This document shows, piece after piece, positions 17,076-27,061 of a DNA stretch of 64,000 bases. Origin of the DNA: Streptomyces sp. MBT53 (GTDB lineage Bacteria; Actinomycetota; Actinomycetes; Streptomycetales; Streptomycetaceae); contig NZ_JAEQAZ010000011.1 of assembly GCF_016654115.1 (NCBI RefSeq), positions 26,299 through 90,298 of the forward strand, written 5' to 3'. The translations under genes were made by a program, and so were the position numbers. Each line of letters begins with the position of its first letter. The stretch's first letter is position 1. A model generated the notes under the pieces. The model was not told the DNA's origin, searched no databases, and saw only the letters and a list, made by a program, of their open reading frames with translations.

Positions 17076-17864
17076 ATGCCACCCACGGACCGCATCCGCG
17101 ACCACGCCGGACAGGGCGCGACCACCGTCGCCGCCCACCGCGCGCGGCGCCGGCTGCGTGCCGACCAGGCCCGGCAGCTCGCCGATCTGCTGCGCCACGA
17201 GCTGCTGGCCGACGGCTTCCCGGACGGCACGCTCCCGCACGAGAGCACCCTCGCCACCGAGTACGGCGCCTCCCGCAACACGGTCCGCCAGGCCCTGGAC
17301 CTGCTGCGCGCGGAAGGTCTCGTCGACCGCCTCCCCGGTGTCGGCACGGTCGTCGTCGCGCGGAAGTACCCGCACGGCCTGGACCGGTTGATGGGCCTCG
17401 CGGAGACCCTGCGCGAACACGGCCAGGTCACCAACGAGGTCCGCACCATGGGCCCCGCGCCGGCACCGGCCCCCGTCGCCGAACGCCTCCACGTCCAGCC
17501 CGGCACCGACGTCCTCTACATCGAACGCCTGCGCCGCCTCAACGGCATTCCCCTCTCCCTCGACCTCACCTACCTCCCGCTCGACATCGGCACCGCGCTG
17601 CTCGACGCCGACTTGGAGAACACCGACGTCTTCCGCCTCCTGGAGACCATCACCGGCCAGGGCCTCGGCCACGCCGAGATCACCCTGGAGGCCGTCAACG
17701 CGGACGCCCACTCCGCCGCCGTGCTCGAAGCCCCGCGCGGCGCGGCCGTCCTGATGCTGGAACGCCTCACCCACCTCGCCGACGGCCGCCCGGTCGACCT
17801 GGAGTTCATCCGCTTCCGCGGCGACCGCATCACCATGAGCGGCCTGCTGCACCGCTCCGTCTGA
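17076..17864 (+). CDS. GntR/HutC-family transcriptional regulator
   Basis: A regulator of about 262 residues with an N-terminal winged helix (LPHESTLATEYGASRNTVRQ) and a C-terminal UTRA ligand domain (VLYIERLRRLNGIPLSLDLTYLP through LEFIRFRGDRITM). It is first in a run of same-strand genes for a ferredoxin, an ABC importer and a flavoprotein, so it probably senses their substrate. No Shine-Dalgarno precedes ATG 17076. A TATGGT -10-like hexamer at 17063-17068 ends seven bases before it, which suggests a leaderless transcript. ATG 17064 is an alternative start. Confidence 0.87.
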   Translation: MPPTDRIRDHAGQGATTVAAHRARRRLRADQARQLADLLRHELLADGFPDGTLPHESTLATEYGASRNTVRQALDLLRAEGLVDRLPGVGTVVVARKYPHGLDRLMGLAETLREHGQVTNEVRTMGPAPAPAPVAERLHVQPGTDVLYIERLRRLNGIPLSLDLTYLPLDIGTALLDADLENTDVFRLLETITGQGLGHAEITLEAVNADAHSAAVLEAPRGAAVLMLERLTHLADGRPVDLEFIRFRGDRITMSGLLHRSV

Positions 17865-17900
17865 TCTCTCCCTCCTGCCTGTACCTCCCTGGAGACAGCC

Positions 17901-18128
17901 ATGCCCTTGGCGCCCCAGCGGGCCGACGTGCCCGTGACCATCGACGAGTCGAAGTGCATCGACGGCTGCACCCTGTGCGTCGACATGTGCCCGCTGGACT
18001 CCCTGGCCATCGACGAGAGCAACGGCAAGGCCTACATGCACGTCGACGAGTGCTGGTACTGCGGCCCGTGCGCGGCCCGCTGTCCCACCGGAGCCGTCAC
18101 GGTCAACATGCCCTATCTGCTCCGGTGA
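17901..18128 (+). CDS. two-cluster 4Fe-4S ferredoxin (AprB-like)
   Basis: A 75-residue electron carrier with two cysteine sets: C-x3-C-x2-C-x3-CP at CIDGCTLCVDMCP and C-x2-C-x2-C-x3-CP at CWYCGPCAARCP. The second set, with its Trp after the first Cys and the following TGAVTV, resembles adenylylsulfate reductase beta subunit (AprB). A ribosome binding site (GGAGAC) precedes the ATG. It lies 36 bp after the GntR gene and 15 bp before the binding-protein gene, so it is clearly within the operon. Its likely partner is the AprA-like flavoprotein encoded last. Assignment to Apr function is inference; generic ferredoxins share the cysteine pattern. Confidence 0.88.
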   Translation: MPLAPQRADVPVTIDESKCIDGCTLCVDMCPLDSLAIDESNGKAYMHVDECWYCGPCAARCPTGAVTVNMPYLLR

Positions 18129-18143
18129 GAGGTCCGAACTCCC

Positions 18144-19490
18144 ATGAAACGCACGGCAGTTGCCCTGTCCGCGGTCGCCCTGCTGCTGACCCTGTCCGGC
18201 TGCGGCGGCAGCGCGGAGGCCGGTAGCGGCTCCACGGTGACGATCACCGTCGGCTACCAGTCGAAGACCATCAACACCGTCACCGCGGGCACCCTTCTGC
18301 GCTCCCTCGGATACTTCGAGCAGCAGCTCGACGCCCTCCACGACGGCCACACCTACAAGGTCGACTGGCAGGACTACGCGACCGGCGCCCCCATCACCGC
18401 GCAGATGACCGCCGGGAAGATCGACATCGGCTCGATGGGCGACTTCCCGCTCCTCATCAACGCGGCCCGCGGCAAACAGCTCGGCCAGCCCACCCGGCTG
18501 GTCTCCGTCACCGGCTACAACCTGCGCGGCGGCCTCAACACCATCGTCACCGCGCCGAGTTCGCACCTCACCTCCCTCAAGGACCTCAAGGGCAAGAAGG
18601 TCTCCACGAGCGTCGGCTCCGCCGCCGACGGCACCCTCGTCCGCGCCCTGCAACGCGCCGGCATCGACCCCGACAAGGGCATCGAGAAGCTCAACCAGCA
18701 GCCCGCGGTGGGCGCTTCGGCCCTCACGGCGGGCAGCGCGGACGCACTCTCCCAGTTCGTCGCCTGGCCCGGCCTGCTCGCCTTCCAGGGCCGCGCGAAG
18801 GCCCTCTACGACGGTGCCCAACTGAACCTCCCCACCTTCCACGGCGTCACCGCCCGCGAGAACTTCGCGAAGCAACACCCCGCCGTGCTCGACGCGTTCC
18901 TCAAAGCCCAGGACCGGGCGACCGACTACCTCACCACCCACCCGGTGACGGCCGCCGAGAAGGTCGCCAAGGCCACCGGCCTGCCCGCCGAGGTCGTGTA
19001 CCTCTACAACGGCGCCCACGGCATCGCCACCTTCGACCCGGCCCTCAAGCCCCAACTGGTCTCCGCCCTCAAGCAGGACGTCGCGGTCCTGAAGTCGGCG
19101 AAGCTCGTCGGGGACGTCGACGTCGACTCCTTCGTGGACGACCAGTACGTGAAGCAGGCCCTGGGCCCGACGGACTACGCCACACAACTCGCCGCGCAGC
19201 CGCCGACCGCCGCGAGCGAGGCCTGGCCCAAGGGCGCCGAGCAGACCGTCAGCTTCAAGTCCCCTGCGGAACTGCTGAGTTACGTCTCGGCGCACCGCAC
19301 CGCCCTCCGCGCCGCCTACGTCCCCGACGCCACCACGGGCACGCTGTGGTTCGCGGACAAGGCGGTGTGGGTGAGCGACGGGTCGAAGGTGCTGCCGTTC
19401 GTCGCACCGGCGACCGCGCAGGCGTATGTCACCGCCCACGGGGGCGCCCGGGTCGTGACGTATGCCGAGGCTCTGGAGCAGGCGTCGTGA
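18144..19490 (+). CDS. ABC transporter substrate-binding lipoprotein (sulfonate/nitrate/taurine type)
   Basis: A 448-residue lipoprotein with a signal sequence ending in the lipobox LSGCGG. The fold is that of the SsuA/TauA/NrtA group: VGYQSKTINTVTAGTLL at the start, then TGAPITAQMTAGKIDIGSMGDFP and LKDLKGKKVSTSVGSAADG, the standard ligand-loop segments. It is longer than usual SsuA (about 320 residues), with a C-terminal extension of roughly 110 residues. It is followed by permease and ATPase genes with overlaps. The ligand is probably a sulfonate or another organosulfur anion, based on family and the Apr-like enzymes in the operon. Confidence 0.88.
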   Translation: MKRTAVALSAVALLLTLSGCGGSAEAGSGSTVTITVGYQSKTINTVTAGTLLRSLGYFEQQLDALHDGHTYKVDWQDYATGAPITAQMTAGKIDIGSMGDFPLLINAARGKQLGQPTRLVSVTGYNLRGGLNTIVTAPSSHLTSLKDLKGKKVSTSVGSAADGTLVRALQRAGIDPDKGIEKLNQQPAVGASALTAGSADALSQFVAWPGLLAFQGRAKALYDGAQLNLPTFHGVTARENFAKQHPAVLDAFLKAQDRATDYLTTHPVTAAEKVAKATGLPAEVVYLYNGAHGIATFDPALKPQLVSALKQDVAVLKSAKLVGDVDVDSFVDDQYVKQALGPTDYATQLAAQPPTAASEAWPKGAEQTVSFKSPAELLSYVSAHRTALRAAYVPDATTGTLWFADKAVWVSDGSKVLPFVAPATAQAYVTAHGGARVVTYAEALEQAS

Positions 19491-20371
19491 CCCGGTATCC
19501 GGGGCGGGCGGGCCGCTCCGCGCTCCGGCTCGGCTCGCTGGCCGCCGCCCTCGGCATCTGGCAGTTGCTGACCAGCCTGAACGTCGACCTGTGGCTGCGT
19601 TTCTCGCAGTTCCCCACGGTCGCCGACGTGGCCCGCGCCTTCGCCGACCGGGTCACCGGCGACGACTACTGGACCGACCTCACCGACAGCCTCACCCGCA
19701 TCCTCACCGGCTTCGCCCTGGCTGCTGTCCTGGGCGTGGCGGCGGGCGTGCTCGTGGCCCGCTCGCGCCTCGCCGAGGACCTGCTCGGCCCGCTCGTCGA
19801 GGTGCTGCGCCCGATCCCCGCGATCGCCCTGGTCCCCGTCGCGATCCTCCTGTTCCCCTCCAACGAACAGGGCATCGTCTTCATCACCTGCACGGCCGCC
19901 TTCTTCCCCGTCCTGGTCTCCACCCGCCACGCCGTCCGCGCGCTGACTCCCGTGTGGGAGGAGGCGGTTCGCACGATGGGCGGCGGCCGGTGGCGCGTCC
20001 TCTTCTCGGTGGTGCTGCCGGGCGCGCTGCCCGGCATCTTCGGCGGTCTGTCGGTCGGCATCGGCGTCTCGTGGATCTGTGTGATCTCCGCCGAGATGAT
20101 CTCCGGCCAGTACGGAGTCGGTTACCGCACCTGGCAGGACTACACGGTCGTCGACTACCCGGGCGTCTTCGTCGGCATGGTCACGATCGGCCTGCTCGGC
20201 TGGCTCACGTCCACGGCCGTCGAACTCCTCGGCCGCCGCCTCACCCACTGGCTCCCGCGCACGTCGTACGTCCCGGTGAGCCGCGCCCCGCGCCGGACGA
20301 GCGGTACCGCACCTGCCGTACCGGCGACCGCCACACCCCAGGAGGGCGTGCCCCATGAACAGCTCGTCTGA
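19487..20371 (+). CDS. ABC transporter permease (SsuC/TauC-like)
   Basis: A 294-residue membrane permease of the sulfonate/nitrate/taurine importer family. It has about six predicted helices. The ATPase-docking loop lies around EEAVRTMGGGRWRVLFSVVLPGALPGIFGG, and GVSWICVISAEMISGQYGVG is a conserved family segment. The GTG start at 19487 overlaps the binding-protein stop by 4 bp. The 3' end overlaps the next gene by 17 bp and contains that gene's Shine-Dalgarno sequence, so translation is coupled. An earlier in-frame start would lie inside the upstream gene and is unlikely. Confidence 0.9.
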   Translation: MTRYPGRAGRSALRLGSLAAALGIWQLLTSLNVDLWLRFSQFPTVADVARAFADRVTGDDYWTDLTDSLTRILTGFALAAVLGVAAGVLVARSRLAEDLLGPLVEVLRPIPAIALVPVAILLFPSNEQGIVFITCTAAFFPVLVSTRHAVRALTPVWEEAVRTMGGGRWRVLFSVVLPGALPGIFGGLSVGIGVSWICVISAEMISGQYGVGYRTWQDYTVVDYPGVFVGMVTIGLLGWLTSTAVELLGRRLTHWLPRTSYVPVSRAPRRTSGTAPAVPATATPQEGVPHEQLV

Positions 20372-21326
20372 GGTCAGGTCGCCTTCCGGGACGGATCCGC
20401 GGAGCAAGGTGCGGGCCGACTCCGAGAGCGAGGTGAGCGCCGGCTTCGGGGGCGAGGCAGCGTCCACCTCCGGGAGCACGCTGAGGACCGACTCCGGGAG
20501 CGAGGCAGCGTCCGCCTCCGGGAGCGAGGCGCCAACCGGCTCCGGGCCCGAGCTGAGGGCTGGCTCCGGCCGCGAGGTGACAGCCAACTCCCGTACCGGC
20601 GCAGCCCTTTCGCTGCGCTCCGCCGCCCTCGGCCGCCCCGGCGCCCCCGTCCTGGACGCCATCGACCTCGACGTCTCCCCCGGCGAGATCCTCACCGTCG
20701 TCGGCCCCTCCGGCTGTGGCAAGTCCACGCTGCTGCGCACGCTCGCCGGGCTGCTGTCGCCGCTCTCCGGTGAGGTCGCCCAGGACGGCCACCCGCTGAC
20801 CGGTCCCGGTGCCGACCGTGCCCTGATCTTCCAGGACGACGCCCTCCTGCCCTGGCGCAGTCTGCGCGCCAACGTCGAACTCCCGCTGGCCATCAAGAAG
20901 TTGCCGCGCGCCGAGCGCAGGAACCAGGCGACCGCCTGGCTCGACCGGGTCGGACTCGCCGCGCAGGCACGGCAGTTGCCCCACCGCGTCTCCGGCGGAC
21001 AGCGCCAGCGCGCACAACTGGCCCGCGCCCTCGCCGGAGCGCCCCGCGCCGTCCTCATGGACGAACCCTTCGGCGCCCTCGACGCCCAGACCCGCGCCGG
21101 GATGCAGGACCTGCTGGTCGAGGTGTTGCGCGGCACGGGCGCGACCGTCGTCTTCGTCACCCACGACGTGGACGAGGCCCTGTACCTCGGCGACCGCGTC
21201 GCCCTCCTCGGCGCGGGCCGGCTCGTCGCCGTACGCGAGGTGCCGCGTCCACGGGACCGTGCCGCGCACGACGATCCCGCGCGCGTGGCGCTGCGCCGCG
21301 ACGTCCTGACCTCGCTCGGTTCCTGA
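20355..21326 (+). CDS. ABC transporter ATP-binding protein (SsuB-like) with repeat-rich N-terminus
   Basis: A 323-residue ATPase. The nucleotide-binding domain starts near residue 82 and has Walker A GPSGCGKST, a Q-loop (FQDDALLPW), the signature VSGGQRQR, Walker B AVLMDEP and a switch His (VTHDVDEAL), so it should be active. Unusually, residues 1-75 are a low-complexity acidic Ser/Gly/Glu stretch with repeated SGSEA-like units that ABC ATPases do not normally carry. The start is secure because AGGAGGG sits eight bases upstream. It belongs to the importer with the two preceding genes and energises uptake of the sulfonate-type ligand. Confidence 0.9.
   Translation: MNSSSEVRSPSGTDPRSKVRADSESEVSAGFGGEAASTSGSTLRTDSGSEAASASGSEAPTGSGPELRAGSGREVTANSRTGAALSLRSAALGRPGAPVLDAIDLDVSPGEILTVVGPSGCGKSTLLRTLAGLLSPLSGEVAQDGHPLTGPGADRALIFQDDALLPWRSLRANVELPLAIKKLPRAERRNQATAWLDRVGLAAQARQLPHRVSGGQRQRAQLARALAGAPRAVLMDEPFGALDAQTRAGMQDLLVEVLRGTGATVVFVTHDVDEALYLGDRVALLGAGRLVAVREVPRPRDRAAHDDPARVALRRDVLTSLGS
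20419..20585. repeat. degenerate in-gene repeat coding the SGSEA linker
   Basis: Several imperfect copies of CTCCGGGAGCGAGGC lie within the first 75 codons of the ABC ATPase gene, giving the protein repeats SGSEA, SGSTL and SGPEL. They suggest expansion by slippage. Confidence 0.7.
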
Positions 21327-21337
21327 AAGGCCCCCTG

Positions 21338-24142
21338 GTGACCACCTCCGTGCACACGCCCCTGGAGATCCCCTCGCTCGCCGAGGCCGAAGAGCTGACC
21401 TGCGACGTCCTGGTCATCGGCGGCGGTACGGCCGGCACCATGGCGGCCCTGACCGCCGCCGAGCACGGCGCGAACGTCCTCCTCCTGGAGAAGGCGCACG
21501 TCCGCCACTCCGGCGCGCTCGCCATGGGCATGGACGGCGTCAACAACGCGGTCATCCCCGGCCGCGCCGAGCCCGACGACTACGTCGCCGAGATCACCCG
21601 CGCCAACGACGGCATCGTCGACCAGTCCACCGTCCGCCAGACCGCCACCCGCGGCTTCGCGATGGTGCAGCGCCTGGAGTCGTACGGCGTGAAGTTCGAG
21701 AAGGACGAGCACGGCGAGTACGCGGTCCGCCAGGTCCACCGCTCCGGCTCGTACGTGCTGCCGATGCCGGAGGGCAAGGACGTCAAGAAGGTCCTGTACC
21801 GGCAACTGCGGCGGCGCGAGATGCGGGAGCGGATCCGCATCGAGAACCGGGTGATGCCGGTGCGCGTACTCACCGCCGGGGGGCGCGCGGTGGGCGCGGC
21901 GGGCTTCAACACCCGTACCGGCGGCTTCGTCTCGGTCCGCGCGGGCGCCGTGATCCTCGCGACCGGCGCCTGCGGCCGGCTCGGTCTGCCCGCCTCCGGC
22001 TACCTGTACGGCACGTACGAGAACCCGACGAACGCGGGCGACGGCTACGCGATGGCGTACCACGCGGGCGCCGAACTCACCGGCATCGAGTGCTTCCAGA
22101 TCAACCCGCTGATCAAGGACTACAACGGCCCCGCCTGCGCCTACGTCGCCAACCCCTTCGGCGGCTACCAGGTCAACCGGCACGGCGAACGCTTCGTCGA
22201 CTCCGACTACTGGTCCGGCCAGATGATGGCCGAGTTCGCGGCGGAGGTGGCGAGCGACCGCGGGCCCGTGTACCTGAAGCTGAGCCACCTCCCGGAGGAG
22301 TCGATCTCCGCCCTGGAGTCGATCCTGCACTCCACGGAACGGCCCACCCGGGGCACCTTCCACGAAGGCCGCGGCCACGACTACCGCACCCACGACGTCG
22401 AGATGCACATCTCCGAGATCGGCCTGTGCGGCGGCCATTCGGCCTCGGGCGTACGGGTCGACGACCACGCCCGTACGACCGTCCCCCGCCTGTACGCCGC
22501 CGGCGACCTCGCCTGCGTCCCGCACAACTACATGATCGGCGCGTTCGTCTTCGGCGACCTCGCGGGCGCTGACGCGGCCCAATACACCGCGTACGAGGGC
22601 GAGTTGCCGCTTTCCCAGCTCCGTGACGCGCACGAGCTGATCTACCGTCCGCTGCGCAACCCGGACGGCGCGCCGCAGCCCCAGGTCGAGTACAAACTGC
22701 GCCGCTTCGTGAACGACTACGTGGCCCCGCCGAAGTCCGGCGCCCGGCTGTCGCTCGCCCTGGAGGCGTTCGAGCGGATGCGCGCGGACATCGCCGAGAT
22801 GGGCGCCCGCACCCCGCACGAACTGATGCGCTGCGCCGAGGTCTCCTTCATCCGCGACTGCGCGGAGATGGCCGCGCGCGCCTCCCTGGCCCGCACGGAG
22901 TCCCGCTGGGGCCTCTACCACGACCGCCTCGACCATCCGGCTCGCGACGACGTCTCCTGGTTCCACCACCTCGACCTGCACAAGTCCCCCTCCGGTGCGA
23001 TGGAGTTCACGGCCCGACCCGTGGCCCCCTACCTGGTCCCGATCGAGGAGTTCACCCCGACCGGCGGTCCCTCCCGCCGACTCGGCGAGGTCCATCCGGA
23101 GAACGTGGCGACGGCGGGCTCCCGCGACACGGCTCCGCTGGTGTCCCCGACGGAGCCGTCGGAGGAGCGGGGCACGGACATCCCCACGATCACAACTCCC
23201 GCCCCCGGTACGGCTACTGCTCCGGGCCGGTCCTCCTCCCGTCTCCTCGAACTCGTCGCCCTCGCCGAGGAAGAGCCCGAACTCGACGCCCTGCGCCCCT
23301 ACTTGACCGACCCGGCCTCGTCCGTCCGCCGCGAGGCGGTCACCGTCCTGACGGAGACCCTCCCGCCCGGCACTGGCCCCGCCCTCGCCGAGGCCCTCCG
23401 CGACCCCGCCGCCGAGGTCCGCACGGCCGCTGCGGCCTCTCTGCGCGAACTCGTCGAGACACTGCCCCCTTCCCCCGCCCTCCGCGACGGTCTCGCCGGT
23501 GCCCTGGCCGAGCCCGACCCGGTCGTCCGCGCCGCGGCCCTTGACGTCCTGCGCGCGCTGCGCCTCGGCGACGCGGACCTGTTCGCCCGCTCCTTGACCG
23601 ACCCCGACACCGCCGTCCGCATCGAGGCCGTCCGCGCCCTCGTCTCGGTCGACGCCATCGGCGAGCTGGCCCACGCGGCACCGTCGGACCCGTCCCGTGA
23701 GGTCCGCGTCACCTTCGCCAAGGCGCTGGGGACGGTGGCGGCAGGACACCTGGGTGACCTCTCAGAGGCCGCGTCCGACACGGGCGCCGAATCCGCTCTC
23801 GCCGCCCTCACCGACGACCCCGACGCCCTGGTCCGCGCCGCCGCCTACGGTGCCCTGGGCACCACCGGCTGCCCGGCCCCCCTCGCGATCGGTGCCGTCG
23901 CCGCCCTGGCCGACCCGGCCTGGCAGGTCCGGGCCGGCGCCGCCACCGCGCTGTCCGCCGCCGACCCCGACACCGCGGTCCCCGCCCTGGCCAAGGCGCT
24001 GGCCGACCCGAACGCCGACGTACGCAAGGCGGCCGTCCTCGCGCTGACCCGGCACCGCACCACCGACGCCCGCGCGGCCCTCGCCACGGCGACCGCCGAC
24101 TCGGACGCGGACGTCAGGGCGTACGCGACCCGCGCGCTGTAG
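21338..24142 (+). CDS. AprA/fumarate-reductase-like flavoprotein fused to HEAT repeats
   Basis: A 934-residue protein. Residues 20-600 form an FAD-dependent oxidoreductase of the fumarate reductase/adenylylsulfate reductase alpha superfamily: dinucleotide motif GGGTAG (28-33), LLEKAHVRHSGALAMGMDGVNN, VILATGACGR and a C-terminal FAD-binding RLYAAGDLAC. The long helical tail about 430-560 follows. After a Pro/Thr/Ser-rich linker (about 575-635), residues 637-934 are about nine HEAT/PBS-like repeats of the DP...VR.AA..AL type. Such a fusion is not part of classical AprA or FrdA. Together with the AprB-like ferredoxin and a sulfonate-type importer, the likely role is redox conversion of an imported organosulfur compound. 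The true substrate is unknown. The start is GTG at 21338. Confidence 0.85.
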   Translation: MTTSVHTPLEIPSLAEAEELTCDVLVIGGGTAGTMAALTAAEHGANVLLLEKAHVRHSGALAMGMDGVNNAVIPGRAEPDDYVAEITRANDGIVDQSTVRQTATRGFAMVQRLESYGVKFEKDEHGEYAVRQVHRSGSYVLPMPEGKDVKKVLYRQLRRREMRERIRIENRVMPVRVLTAGGRAVGAAGFNTRTGGFVSVRAGAVILATGACGRLGLPASGYLYGTYENPTNAGDGYAMAYHAGAELTGIECFQINPLIKDYNGPACAYVANPFGGYQVNRHGERFVDSDYWSGQMMAEFAAEVASDRGPVYLKLSHLPEESISALESILHSTERPTRGTFHEGRGHDYRTHDVEMHISEIGLCGGHSASGVRVDDHARTTVPRLYAAGDLACVPHNYMIGAFVFGDLAGADAAQYTAYEGELPLSQLRDAHELIYRPLRNPDGAPQPQVEYKLRRFVNDYVAPPKSGARLSLALEAFERMRADIAEMGARTPHELMRCAEVSFIRDCAEMAARASLARTESRWGLYHDRLDHPARDDVSWFHHLDLHKSPSGAMEFTARPVAPYLVPIEEFTPTGGPSRRLGEVHPENVATAGSRDTAPLVSPTEPSEERGTDIPTITTPAPGTATAPGRSSSRLLELVALAEEEPELDALRPYLTDPASSVRREAVTVLTETLPPGTGPALAEALRDPAAEVRTAAAASLRELVETLPPSPALRDGLAGALAEPDPVVRAAALDVLRALRLGDADLFARSLTDPDTAVRIEAVRALVSVDAIGELAHAAPSDPSREVRVTFAKALGTVAAGHLGDLSEAASDTGAESALAALTDDPDALVRAAAYGALGTTGCPAPLAIGAVAALADPAWQVRAGAATALSAADPDTAVPALAKALADPNADVRKAAVLALTRHRTTDARAALATATADSDADVRAYATRAL

Positions 24143-24155
24143 CGGCCGCCCCTAC

Positions 24156-24181
24156 ATGCCGGTCCCCTATATGCCGGTCTC

Positions 24182-24185
<4 letters not shown>
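24156..24185. repeat. two tandem 15-bp units at converging gene ends
   Basis: ATGCCGGTCCCCTAT is followed directly by ATGCCGGTCTCCTAT (one mismatch). The second unit runs into the stop of recQ. Confidence 0.8.
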
Positions 24186-26227
<2,042 letters not shown>

Positions 26228-26471
26228 CGCTCGTCCCCCGTACGTCGTCCCTCGACCACTGCGTCCACGATAGGGCTCCGCGCTGACAGCGTCGGAGTTA
26301 TCCACAGGCCGGTGGCGGTGACCGGGTGTGGTCAGTCGAATGGCTCCCGTCACATGGCGCGACCACTGCGGCCGGAACATGCTGCTCGGGCGGGCCTGGG
26401 GAGGTCCGCCACGCCACCGAACGGACGGCGCGCCGTGCGCGGGCGCCTCCCGAAGTCCAAGGAGCCCCACC

Positions 26472-26993
26472 ATGTCCTCTCGGTCCCTGCAGGGCGCCGT
26501 CAAGACCGCCGTCGCGGTGGCGACGGCCGCGGCCTTCGCGCTGACCGCCGCCCCGGCCCACGCCGCGTCCGACGACCCCGACCCGTCCGTGTGGACCACG
26601 CTGAGCAAGACGTACCAGGCCACCTCGAAGTACGGGTACGAGGCGTTCGCCGCGGGCGGCGGCTACGCACGTACCGACACCTGTGTCTCCGACCCGACCG
26701 AGGGCGGCATGGGCTACCACTACGTCAACTACAAGAACATCGATTCACTCGATCCGGCGAAACCGGCGGCTCTGCTGTACGCGGACGGGTCCGACTTCGT
26801 CGAGGGGCGCCGGCTGGTCGCGGTCGAGTGGGTGGTGAAGGACTCGGGGCAGGCGGCGCCGACACTGTTCGGGCAGACCTTCCAGAAGGACCAACTCCCG
26901 GGCTACTTCACCCTCCACGCCTGGATCTACAAGCCCAATCCCAAGGGCCTGTTCGCCCCCTGGAACCCCGAGGTCGTCTGCCCGAAGGCCTGA
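26472..26993 (+). CDS. hypothetical secreted protein
   Basis: A 173-residue exported protein of unknown function. Residues 1-32 are a signal peptide (charged start, Ala-rich core, APAHA-A cleavage). The mature part begins SDDPDPSVW and contains two cysteines (DTCVSDP and VVCPKA) that could form a disulfide, with conserved-looking [16 protein letters not shown] and [21 protein letters not shown]. The pattern recalls small secreted actinobacterial proteins with no assigned role. AAGGAGCC precedes the ATG. It is divergent from recQ across 244 bp that show no gene, and is followed by a strong terminator. Confidence 0.8.
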   Translation: MSSRSLQGAVKTAVAVATAAAFALTAAPAHAASDDPDPSVWTTLSKTYQATSKYGYEAFAAGGGYARTDTCVSDPTEGGMGYHYVNYKNIDSLDPAKPAALLYADGSDFVEGRRLVAVEWVVKDSGQAAPTLFGQTFQKDQLPGYFTLHAWIYKPNPKGLFAPWNPEVVCPKA

Positions 26994-27010
26994 CCGACCG
27001 CACGCGCACG

Positions 27011-27045
27011 AAGGCCCCGGCCCCCGCGAGGGGAACCGGGGCCTT
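27011..27045. terminator. bidirectional terminator between converging genes
   Basis: AAGGCCCCGG (27011-27020) and its complement CCGGGGCCTT (27036-27045) form a 10-bp stem around a 15-base loop, between the secreted-protein gene and nuoN. There is no U-tract, as is usual in GC-rich actinomycetes. Confidence 0.8.
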
Positions 27046-27061
27046 CGGCCCGTACTCGGCG

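Noticed and set aside
16002..17864. M56 peptidase and the GntR regulator as a BlaR/BlaI-type pair
   Set aside because: The regulator has a UTRA effector domain and belongs to a different family; it fits the downstream operon instead.
14415..19439. A minus-strand open frame of more than 1600 codons across the FAH, M56, GntR and ABC genes
   Set aside because: It is a GC-rich frame shadow antisense to clearly identified genes, with low-complexity Arg/Gly/Asp translation, no domain and no start signal.
19316..23749. A minus-strand open frame of about 1470 codons opposite the ABC/flavoprotein operon
   Set aside because: Same reasons: antisense to genes with full catalytic motifs; composition bias alone keeps the frame open.
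21338..24142. Calling the flavoprotein a true succinate dehydrogenase or fumarate reductase
   Set aside because: No cytochrome b or iron-sulfur subunit of that type is present; the partner is an AprB-like ferredoxin and the neighbours are a sulfonate-type importer.
26298..26306. A perfect DnaA box (TTATCCACA), with further TTGTCCACA boxes at 28684 and 59183
   Set aside because: Single scattered boxes, not a cluster, with no dnaA or dnaN nearby, so not an origin.
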